64,000 nucleotides of DNA from Paradevosia shaoguanensis (GTDB taxonomy: Bacteria > Pseudomonadota > Alphaproteobacteria > Rhizobiales > Devosiaceae): assembly GCF_016801025.1 (NCBI RefSeq), contig NZ_CP068983.1, positions 2,906,501 to 2,970,500 of the forward strand, in the 5' to 3' direction. Below, one piece after another: positions 57,627-64,000 of the stretch. Both the position numbers and the translations under genes were made by a program. The notes under the pieces were generated by a model. That model did no database searches, was not told the DNA's origin, and worked only from the letters and a program-made list of their open reading frames with translations. The first letter of the stretch is position 1. The number at the start of each line of letters is the position of its first letter.

Positions 57627-58514
57627 ATGGCTTTGCCGATGGACCAGCGCGATGGCTGGATATGGTTCGACGGGGAACTCAAACCGTGGAAAGAGGCCAA
57701 GATTCACGTCCTGACCCATGGCCTGCATTATGCAAGCTGCGTGTTTGAAGGTCAGCGTGCCTATGGCGGTGAAGTCTTCAAGCTGCGCGAGCATACCGAC
57801 CGTCTGATCGCATCCGGCAAGACGCTGGATTTCGACATCCCCTATACCGCTGACGAGATCGACGCCGCCTGCCGCAAGGTGCTGGAAGCCAACAACCTCG
57901 TTGACGCCTATATGCGCCCGGTCGCCTGGCGCGGCTCCGAGGAACTGAGCGTTCCCGGCCGTCCGAACAAGGTTCACCTGGCGATCGCCGCCTGGGTCTG
58001 GCCGAGCTATTTCTCGATGGAAGAAAAGCTCAAGGGCATCCGCCTGCAGTGGAGCAAGTGGAAGCGTCCGAGCCCGGAGACGATCCCCTACAAGGCCAAG
58101 GCTGCCGGTCTCTACATGATCTGCACGCTCTCCAAGGATGCGGCCATGGCCGACGGCTATGCCGATGCGCTGATGCTCGACTATCGTGGTTATGTCGCCG
58201 AGGCGACCGGCGCGAACGTCTTCTTCATCAAGGGCAAGGAAATCACCACGCCGACGCCCGATTGCTTCCTCGACGGCATCACCCGCCGCACGGTTATCGC
58301 GCTGGCCAAGGCTAACGGCTTCACCGTTACCGAGCGCTACATGAAGCCGGAAGAGCTCGCCAATTTCGACGAGTGCTTCCTCACCGGCACCGCTGCCGAA
58401 GTGACCCCGGTTTCGCAGGTGGGCGAGTTCAAGTTCACCCCGGGCGAAGCCTCGCGCACGCTGATCGCCGCCTATTCGGCCGCCGTGCAGCCCAAGCGCG
58501 CCGCCGCGGAATAG
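57627..58514 (+). CDS. ilvE: Branched-chain amino-acid aminotransferase
   Basis: 295 residues. THGLHYASCVFEG, KAKAAGLYMICTLSKDAA and YVAEATGANVFFI are class IV PLP signatures; the lysine lies in PYKAKAAGLY. It does the last step of valine, leucine and isoleucine synthesis. GGAG upstream. Confidence 0.93.
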   Translation: MALPMDQRDGWIWFDGELKPWKEAKIHVLTHGLHYASCVFEGQRAYGGEVFKLREHTDRLIASGKTLDFDIPYTADEIDAACRKVLEANNLVDAYMRPVAWRGSEELSVPGRPNKVHLAIAAWVWPSYFSMEEKLKGIRLQWSKWKRPSPETIPYKAKAAGLYMICTLSKDAAMADGYADALMLDYRGYVAEATGANVFFIKGKEITTPTPDCFLDGITRRTVIALAKANGFTVTERYMKPEELANFDECFLTGTAAEVTPVSQVGEFKFTPGEASRTLIAAYSAAVQPKRAAAE

Positions 58515-58548
58515 GCGAAAGATATTATCGCCTTCGAAGGGCCGCCGG

Positions 58549-58971
58549 TCAGTAGACCGGTGGTCCTTTTAGTTCGAGCTTGTTGCCGAACGGATCGAGC
58601 ACATAGAAGGAATTGCCCATTCCGCGAGCGCCGCCGTGGAAGGCCTCCTCGACGATCTCGACGCCATGAGCCCTGAGATGCCCACGCATCGCGTCGTGGT
58701 CGAAGGGGCTCAAGGCGATGCAGACGTGATCGAGATTGCGGCCGCCCTCGACTGGCGGCCTGGCCCAGGCGCCTTCGGGCTTCGTGTAGTCCTGCAGCAC
58801 GATTAGGGCATTGCCGCACCAGACCTGCTCCATGCCGAGATGGGGATAGGAGAAGCCGGGCTGGCAGCCGAGCACGTCCTGGTAGAACCGCATCGCTAGG
58901 TCCATGTCGGTGACGAGCAGGACGACGTGATCCAGACCCACGAGCGAGAAGGGCGGCTTCGATGGTGTCAT
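58549..58971 (-). CDS. VOC-family (glyoxalase-like) protein
   Basis: 140 residues from ATG 58971 (a start at 58998 is also possible). VGLDHVVLLVTDMDLAMRFY, GRNLDHVCIAL and FYVLDPFGNKLELKG are VOC motifs. Substrate unknown. Downstream of moaE, overlapping its stop region. Confidence 0.82.
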   Translation of the reverse strand: MTPSKPPFSLVGLDHVVLLVTDMDLAMRFYQDVLGCQPGFSYPHLGMEQVWCGNALIVLQDYTKPEGAWARPPVEGGRNLDHVCIALSPFDHDAMRGHLRAHGVEIVEEAFHGGARGMGNSFYVLDPFGNKLELKGPPVY

Positions 58972-58972
58972 C

Positions 58973-59419
58973 TCAATCCCACCGGGCCTTTGCGTCATCG
59001 TCGGCAGACTTGGCGTCGACCCAGCGCGAGCCGGTCGGTGTCTCTTCCTTCTTCCAGAAGGGCGCGTCGGTCTTTAGGTAGTCCATCAGGTATTCGGCAC
59101 CCTTGAACGCCGCTTCGCGATGCGGGGCGAGAGCCATGACCTGGACGATGGGTTCGCCAGGGCGAAGCGCGCCGTAGCGGTGGATGACCGTGGCCTTGAT
59201 GAGGCCGAAGCGCGCGATGGCGCTCTCAATCATGGCTTTGACCTGGTTGATGGCCAGGTCCGGGTAGCATTCTAGCACCAGCGCAGTGATCGGATCGCCG
59301 GGCTGCGAGCGGACGAGGCCGGTGAAGGTCACCGCGGCGCCGGCGCCGGCATTGGTCGCGAGGAAAGCATTGGTTTCCTCGCCCGGATCGAACGCCGCCG
59401 TCTGGATGCGTACGGACAT
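58973..59419 (-). CDS. moaE: Molybdopterin synthase catalytic subunit
   Basis: 148 residues. VTFTGLVRSQ, VIHRYGALRPGEPIVQV and PFWKKEETPTGSRWV are MoaE motifs, including the active-site lysine. With MoaD it makes molybdopterin. Confidence 0.93.
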   Translation of the reverse strand: MSVRIQTAAFDPGEETNAFLATNAGAGAAVTFTGLVRSQPGDPITALVLECYPDLAINQVKAMIESAIARFGLIKATVIHRYGALRPGEPIVQVMALAPHREAAFKGAEYLMDYLKTDAPFWKKEETPTGSRWVDAKSADDDAKARWD

Positions 59420-59420
59420 C

Positions 59421-59678
59421 TCAGCCGCCGGTCATCGGGGGGAAGAGGGCGACGGTATCGTTCGCCGCGACCGGCGCGTCATGGGTGACGATGCGGGCGT
59501 TGACCGCTGCCTTGATGAGCTTGCGGTTGGCGAAGGCGAGGTCAGCGGCTTCGTCGTTCGCGGCGAGCCAGTCGATGAGGTCGGAAACGGTCCTGACCTC
59601 TGCGGGAGGCGAGACGGTTTCCTCGCCCTTGTTGAGGCGCTCGCGGAGCCAGGCGAAATACAGCACCTTCATCGTCAA
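59421..59678 (-). CDS. moaD: Molybdopterin synthase sulfur-carrier subunit
   Basis: 85 residues, ubiquitin-like, ending FPPMTGG with the double glycine needed for thiocarboxylation. Its start overlaps pgsA. Confidence 0.93.
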   Translation of the reverse strand: MTMKVLYFAWLRERLNKGEETVSPPAEVRTVSDLIDWLAANDEAADLAFANRKLIKAAVNARIVTHDAPVAANDTVALFPPMTGG

Positions 59679-60232
59679 TTACCCTTCAGCGTCGGCCAGG
59701 CGCCGCGGAAATAGTCCCAGCCGGTCCAGACGGTCAGGATACCTGCGACCCAGAGCAGGATCTGGGCGATGATAGCAATGGCCGGGAAGAGGGGGACAAG
59801 TAGCAGCGCGCCGAGCGCAACCAGCTGCGCGGTGGTCTTCCACTTGGCGAGCTTGGTTACGTGAACGACGATGCCCTTGTCACCCATGAATTCCCGCAGG
59901 CCGGAGACGAAGATTTCGCGCAGCATGATGGCGATGGCCGGGATCAGGTCCCAGGGGCCGATGGTGCCGTCCCACGCGAGGGCGATGATGAGTGCGCCAA
60001 TGAGGAGCTTGTCGGCAATGGGGTCAAGCATGCGACCGAGCGCCGAGGACTGGTTCCACTTGCGGGCGAGGTAGCCATCGAAGAAGTCGCTGACCGCGGC
60101 GGCGACGTAGAGAATGAACGCTGCCCAGCGCAGTTCCGGGAAGCCCGAGATCGCGAGGTAAACGACCACGGGAATCGCGACGATGCGGCCATAGGTCAGC
60201 AGGTTCGGCAGGGAGGTGAGATTGCTCGACAT
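59675..60232 (-). CDS. pgsA: CDP-diacylglycerol--glycerol-3-phosphate phosphatidyltransferase
   Basis: 185 residues, four to five helices. The CDP-alcohol motif DGYLARKWNQSSALGRMLDPIADK (split: DGYLARK, then SALGRMLDPIADK) fits DGx2ARx8Gx3Dx3D. First committed step of phosphatidylglycerol synthesis. Confidence 0.95.
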   Translation of the reverse strand: MSSNLTSLPNLLTYGRIVAIPVVVYLAISGFPELRWAAFILYVAAAVSDFFDGYLARKWNQSSALGRMLDPIADKLLIGALIIALAWDGTIGPWDLIPAIAIMLREIFVSGLREFMGDKGIVVHVTKLAKWKTTAQLVALGALLLVPLFPAIAIIAQILLWVAGILTVWTGWDYFRGAWPTLKGN

Positions 60233-60328
60233 GGCGCGAGGGAACAGGGATTAGCGCGATGGGTCAAGCCACAAGCGCGATATTCGTTCAGGTTCGTTGC
60301 TGCAATTGGGGCTCCAACCCACCACTGC

Positions 60329-60415
60329 ACTTCCCCGGGCGGAGACCCGGGGCCTATTGCACCGCTCCACTCGAGTGGAGGTATCCATGGGCCCCGGCTC
60401 TGCGGCCGGGGAAGT
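60329..60415. repeat. Palindromic repeat family B
   Basis: 87 bp, nearly identical in structure to 31349-31435. It lies between pgsA and the DAHP synthase gene. Confidence 0.85.
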
Positions 60416-60480
60416 TCCGTGCGGTGCGCCTGCCGCCAACCCATTCCTCCCGACCGAGAGAAATGGGTTGGCAGCTATGC

Positions 60481-61554
60481 TCACGCCACCTGTTGCTTGA
60501 CGACCTGACGGCGGACTTCGACGGCCTTTGCCAGGCGCTCCAGAACGGCGACGGTCGTTTCCCAGTCGATACAGCCATCGGTGATCGACTGACCGTAGGT
60601 CAGCGGCTTGCCGGGCACGAGGTCCTGGCGGCCGGCGACGAGGTTGGATTCCACCATCACGCCCATGATGCGGGCGTCGCCGGCTTCGAGTTGCTGGGCC
60701 ACGTCCTCGGTCACGAGCGGCTGGTTTTCCGGCTTCTTGGAGCTGTTGGCGTGGCTGGCATCGATCATGATCGCCGGACGAATGCCGGCCTTGGTGGCTT
60801 CGGCAGCGGCGGCTTCGACGCTGGCGGCGTCGTAATTGGTGGTCTTCCCGCCGCGCAGGATGATGTGGCAATCGTCGTTGCCGGTGGTGGCGGCGATGGC
60901 CGAGCGGCCGTCCTTGGTGACAGCCAGGAAATGGTGGGGCTGGCTGGCGGACTTTACGGCGTCGAGCGCGATGCGGACATTGCCGTCCGTGCCGTTCTTG
61001 AAACCGACCGGGCAGGAGAGGCCGGAGGCCAGTTCGCGGTGCACCTGGCTTTCGGTGGTGCGTGCGCCGATCGCGCCCCAGGCGACGAGGTCGGCGAAAT
61101 ATTGCGGCGTGGTCATGTCGAGGAATTCACAGCCGGCCGGGAGGCCCATGTCGTTGATCTCGAGCAGCAGGCTGCGAGCGCGGCGCAGGCCCTTGTCGAT
61201 ATTGAAGCTGCCATCGAGATCGGGATCGTTGATCAAGCCCTTCCAACCGACCGTGGTGCGGGGCTTTTCGAAATAGACGCGCATGACGATCTCGAGCGAG
61301 CCGGCAAGGCGCTCGCGCACTTCCCAGAGGCGGGCGGCGTAATCGAGGGCGGCTTCCGGATCGTGAATCGAGCAGGGGCCGATGACGACGGCGAGGCGAT
61401 CGTCGCGACCGGAGAGAATGTTATGCAGGGCCAGGCGCGAGCCGGTGACGGTGCGGGTGGCGCCTTCCGTGCGCGGGAATTCCCGGATCACTTCGGCCGG
61501 GGTACTCAGTTCGCGCAATTCCTTGATGCGCAGGTCGTCTGTGGATTTCAACAT
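60481..61554 (-). CDS. aroG: 3-deoxy-7-phosphoheptulonate synthase, type I
   Basis: 357 residues. Type I DAHP synthase: VVIGPCSIHDPEAALDYA, RVYFEKPRTTVGWKGLINDP and VGFKNGTDGN. First step of the shikimate pathway. A leader peptide and terminator lie upstream, indicating attenuation by aromatic amino acids. Many alphaproteobacteria instead use the type II enzyme. Confidence 0.93.
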   Translation of the reverse strand: MLKSTDDLRIKELRELSTPAEVIREFPRTEGATRTVTGSRLALHNILSGRDDRLAVVIGPCSIHDPEAALDYAARLWEVRERLAGSLEIVMRVYFEKPRTTVGWKGLINDPDLDGSFNIDKGLRRARSLLLEINDMGLPAGCEFLDMTTPQYFADLVAWGAIGARTTESQVHRELASGLSCPVGFKNGTDGNVRIALDAVKSASQPHHFLAVTKDGRSAIAATTGNDDCHIILRGGKTTNYDAASVEAAAAEATKAGIRPAIMIDASHANSSKKPENQPLVTEDVAQQLEAGDARIMGVMVESNLVAGRQDLVPGKPLTYGQSITDGCIDWETTVAVLERLAKAVEVRRQVVKQQVA

Positions 61555-61586
61555 CGGTCGGTTCCTTGTTTGGGACCTCCCGGCGA

Positions 61587-61614
61587 CAAAAAAGCCGCCA
61601 GGAAGCTGGCGGCT
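61587..61614 (-). terminator. Attenuator terminator upstream of DAHP synthase
   Basis: AGCCGCCAG and CTGGCGGCT form a perfect 9-bp stem around CTTC, followed by TTTTTT. It lies between the leader peptide and the gene. Segment GCTGGCGG (61669-61676) in the leader RNA could pair with its 5-prime arm as an antiterminator. Confidence 0.88.
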
Positions 61615-61645
61615 GTCGGGTATCTGCTTTTGCTTTGTCTTCTAT

Positions 61646-61729
61646 TCAGACCAAGCGCGACCCTCCGTCCGCCAGCGGCATCGGATAGCTAAAGTACCAA
61701 AAATAGAAGACCGGGCGGATGGAGTTCAT
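61646..61729 (-). CDS. Aromatic leader peptide of the DAHP synthase attenuator
   Basis: 27 residues starting at ATG 61729. FYFWYFSY occupies residues 8-15, seven aromatic residues out of eight, covering Phe, Tyr and Trp. TATATA at 61736-61741 is a likely -10 whose transcript would start at or next to the ATG, so the mRNA would be leaderless, as known for rhizobial trpL. Confidence 0.85.
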   Translation of the reverse strand: MNSIRPVFYFWYFSYPMPLADGGSRLV

Positions 61730-61735
61730 GGGAGG

Positions 61736-61741
61736 TATATA
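61736..61741 (-). promoter_or_regulatory. -10 element of the attenuator transcript
   Basis: TATATA, 6 bases before the leader ATG. No good -35 is found 17 bases upstream. Confidence 0.5.
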
Positions 61742-61820
61742 GCGCGCGTTGGCGGGAGAGGGAATAGGTTTTGTTTGTTTGACTGGGAGGGGTTTGGGGC
61801 GAGGTTCGGAATGCGTGCGT

Positions 61821-61951
61821 GTGGCTCACCCCCCTCCCAGCCTCCCCCGCAAGGGGGGAGATGTTTCGATCAAGTTGCTTGTGAACGATGCGCGCCACAA
61901 CCGCGATAAGCACCTCCCCCCTTGCGGGGGAGGCTGGGAGGGGGGAGCCAC
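61821..61951. repeat. Palindromic repeat family A, variant A1
   Basis: 131 bp bounded by GTGGCTC and GAGCCAC, with inverted arms as in 15434-15556 and core GATCAAGTTGC. It lies directly downstream of uvrC. Confidence 0.85.
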
Positions 61952-61958
61952 AAGCACA

Positions 61959-63842
61959 TCACTCGGTCCGGTTGAAGTGGTCGTAGATCGTCTGCGCCAT
62001 CTGTGTGGAAATCCCCGGAATCGCCTGCAGATCCGCAAGTGCGGCACGACTGACGGCCTTGGCGGAGCCGAAGTGGTTGAGGAGGGCGCGCTTGCGGGTG
62101 GGGCCGATGCCTTCGATTTCGTCGAGCGGGTTTTTCACCACTTCCTTCTTGCGGCGGGCACGGTGGGTGCCGATGGCGAAGCGGTGGGCTTCGTCGCGCA
62201 GGCGCTGGACGTAGTAGAGCACGGGGTCGCGGTGCGGCAGCATGAAGGGCTCGCGGCCTTCCATGTGGAATTTTTCGCGGCCGGCATCACGCTCCTCGCC
62301 CTTGGCGATGCCGATGAAGGTCACTTCCTTGGGAAGGTTGAGACCGGCGATGACTTCACGCACCGCGTTGAGCTGGCCGGCGCCACCGTCGATGAAGACG
62401 ACATCGGGCCAGTCGGGCATGCCGGTCTGATCGTCCTCGGCATCCTCTTCGCTTTCGGCGGCAAGGCGCGAGAAGCGGCGGGTCAGCACTTCACGCATCA
62501 TGCCGAAGTCGTCGCCCGGGGCGATGTCCTTGGATTTGATGTTGAAGGTCCGATAGTGCTTCTTGGAGAAGCCTTCCTCGCCCGCCACGATCATCCCACC
62601 GACGGCATTGGTGCCCGAGATGTGGGAGTTGTCGTAGACCTCGATCCGACGCGGCGCTTCATCGAGCCCGAAGAGTTCGGCGACGCCTTCGAGCAGGGTG
62701 CGCTGCGTGGCGCCCTCGGCCAACTGACGGCCTAGTGCCTCGCGGGCATTGTTGAGCGCGTAGTTGACGAGGTCGCGCTTTTCGCCACGCTGCGGGGTCT
62801 GGAGATAGACACGCGAGCCGGCACGGGAGGAAAGGGCTTCCTCGATAAGTTCGCGCTCGGTCGGTTCGTGGCTGGTCAGAACCAGCTTGGGCGGAGTGCG
62901 CGTATCGTAGAACTGGGTGATGAAGGCCTCGAGCACTTCGGCCTCGGTGAGCGACGCGTCGGCGCGCGGGCGGAAGGCGTGGTTGCCCCAGTTCTGGTAG
63001 GAGCGGAAGAAGAAGACCTGCACGCAGAACTGGCCGGCCTCCTGCGCGATAGCGAAGATGTCGGCTTCCTCGACATTGTTGGAGGTGATGTCGCCCTGAC
63101 TTTGAATGAGGGCGAGGGCGCTCAACCGGTCACGGAGAAGGGCGGCGCGCTCGAAATCGAGGGCTTCGGCGGCCGCGTTCATCTCGTCGGAGAGGCGCGC
63201 TTGGACAGCCTTGGACTTGCCTTCGAGGAAATCCTTGGCTTCCTCCACGAGTTCGGCATAGCCCGGCAGCGAGATCTCGCGCGTGCAGGGCGCGGCGCAG
63301 CGCTTGATCTGGAATTGCAGGCACGGGCGGGTGCGGGCAGCGTAGAAGCTGGCCGAGCAATTGCGCAGCAGGAAGGCGCGCTGGAGCGAAGTAATGGTGC
63401 GACGCACGGCGCCTGCCGAGGCGAAGGGGCCGAAATAATAGCCGGGCCGGCGGCGGGTGCCGCGATGCAGCAGGATTTCGGGTGCTTCATGATCGGTGGC
63501 GATGAGGATGAAGGGGAAGCTCTTGTCGTCGCGCAGCGCCACGTTGAAACGTGGGCGCAGGCGCTTGATGAGATTGGCTTCGAGCAGCAGCGCTTCGGCT
63601 TCGGTTTCGGTGCGCACGAATTCCATCGTGTGCGTGGCCGAAATCATGCGCTGGATGCGGACAGGCAGGCCTTCCGGGCGCGTGTAATTGGTGACGCGCG
63701 CCTTGAGGCTGCGTGCCTTGCCGACATAGATGACTTCGCCTTCCGCATCGAGCATCCGATAGACGCCCGGGGCAGAGGGAAGGGTCTTCACGAAGGCCTT
63801 GATGACCTCGGGACCGGTGGCGTGATTGGCTTGGTCGTTCAT
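61959..63842 (-). CDS. uvrC: Excinuclease ABC subunit C
   Basis: 627 residues. GIY-YIG domain at the N-terminus ([22 protein letters not shown]), the UVR motif near 210-230, and the RNase H-like and helix-hairpin-helix C-terminal region ([16 protein letters not shown]). Makes both incisions in nucleotide excision repair. It starts nine bases after the SDR stop. Confidence 0.96.
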   Translation of the reverse strand: MNDQANHATGPEVIKAFVKTLPSAPGVYRMLDAEGEVIYVGKARSLKARVTNYTRPEGLPVRIQRMISATHTMEFVRTETEAEALLLEANLIKRLRPRFNVALRDDKSFPFILIATDHEAPEILLHRGTRRRPGYYFGPFASAGAVRRTITSLQRAFLLRNCSASFYAARTRPCLQFQIKRCAAPCTREISLPGYAELVEEAKDFLEGKSKAVQARLSDEMNAAAEALDFERAALLRDRLSALALIQSQGDITSNNVEEADIFAIAQEAGQFCVQVFFFRSYQNWGNHAFRPRADASLTEAEVLEAFITQFYDTRTPPKLVLTSHEPTERELIEEALSSRAGSRVYLQTPQRGEKRDLVNYALNNAREALGRQLAEGATQRTLLEGVAELFGLDEAPRRIEVYDNSHISGTNAVGGMIVAGEEGFSKKHYRTFNIKSKDIAPGDDFGMMREVLTRRFSRLAAESEEDAEDDQTGMPDWPDVVFIDGGAGQLNAVREVIAGLNLPKEVTFIGIAKGEERDAGREKFHMEGREPFMLPHRDPVLYYVQRLRDEAHRFAIGTHRARRKKEVVKNPLDEIEGIGPTRKRALLNHFGSAKAVSRAALADLQAIPGISTQMAQTIYDHFNRTE

Positions 63843-63851
63843 GATCGGGTT

Positions 63852-64000
63852 CTAGACCCTGGGAGTCTTGGCACGCGAGGGCCGATATTCAAGATGCTTG
63901 CCGCCATCGAGCGCGAGCATTTGACCGGTCATCGACCGCGACTTGAGCAGAAAGAGGACGGCGTCGGCGATTTCCTCGGGTGAAGCGGAGCGCCCGAGAA
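63852..64000 (-). CDS. SDR-family oxidoreductase, C-terminal part
   Basis: About 48 residues before the stop at 63852-63854: SPEEIADAVLFLLKSRSMTGQMLALDGGKHLEY. The start is outside the window. It lies in the same direction as uvrC, probably one operon. Confidence 0.85.
   Translation of the reverse strand, partial: LGRSASPEEIADAVLFLLKSRSMTGQMLALDGGKHLEYRPSRAKTPRV

Noticed and set aside
57560-57748. Possible ilvE leader peptide with hairpin near 57580-57605
   Set aside because: The frame upstream of ilvE has no run of Leu, Ile or Val codons, so no attenuator is supported.

Overview
The window looks like the chromosome of a free-living alphaproteobacterium of the order Hyphomicrobiales, most likely Devosia or a close relative. 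This is inferred from the high GC content, FrcB/FrcC/FrcA-type sugar transport genes, a DUF559 gene embedded in a propionyl-CoA gene set, the uvrC-pgsA-moaD-moaE and lgt-midA-pgeF-prs gene orders, and the very GC-rich palindromic intergenic repeats. It carries housekeeping and metabolic genes with small accessory cassettes. I found no rRNA, tRNA, CRISPR array, prophage or intact transposase gene.

Region by region. 1-2154: the start of a CHASE4 sensor gene (partial) and a ROK-family regulator. 2280-7686: a ROK operator and divergent promoter, an FrcB/FrcC/FrcA-type ABC sugar importer, a polyol-type zinc dehydrogenase and an SDR dehydrogenase, forming a sugar or polyol uptake and oxidation locus. 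7701-12719: an MgtC-like membrane protein, a DUF3008 protein, an MHYT-GGDEF-EAL protein and a large TolB/TPR-like protein. 12778-20963: an acrylyl-CoA reductase-like gene, pccB, a DUF559 gene, pccA, methylmalonyl-CoA mutase and epimerase, i.e. the route from acrylyl-CoA or propionyl-CoA to succinyl-CoA, peppered with palindromic repeats. 21766-24388: a murD2-murL pair for an unusual D-glutamate route in peptidoglycan synthesis. 24463-34282: phosphoesterase, Nudix, MFS, glutathionyl-hydroquinone reductase, acetyltransferase, tRNA CCA-adding enzyme, a lone AAA ATPase, hemF and trmL. 34646-37305: petABC, the cytochrome bc1 complex. 37541-39273: mtnP and apt, adenine salvage. 40476-45308: small proteins, MaoC-like hydratases, ychF, pth and rplY. 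45761-48282: an ECF42-type sigma factor with three YCII/DGPF proteins. 48395-52092: prs, pgeF, midA, lgt. 52216-58514: ubiK, a phosphoesterase, YbjN, proC, a CsaA-like protein, a twin-PAS diguanylate cyclase, marR, ilvE. 58549-64000: a VOC protein, moaE, moaD, pgsA, a DAHP synthase with an aromatic leader peptide, uvrC and a partial SDR gene.

The strongest observations are: (1) a transcription attenuator upstream of DAHP synthase whose 27-residue leader peptide contains FYFWYFSY; (2) one bipartite promoter motif, GTCGAAAT-N14-CGWCATTG, in front of all three YCII genes next to the ECF42 sigma gene, implying an autoregulated regulon; (3) the murL-murD2 pair; (4) a MITE-like element in two copies with inverted ends and CTAG flanks, one of them ending a gene at its stop codon; and (5) two further families of structured palindromic repeats. 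Coordinates come from reading the sequence. No homology search or structure prediction was run, so family names rest on recognised motifs and on recalled family features.
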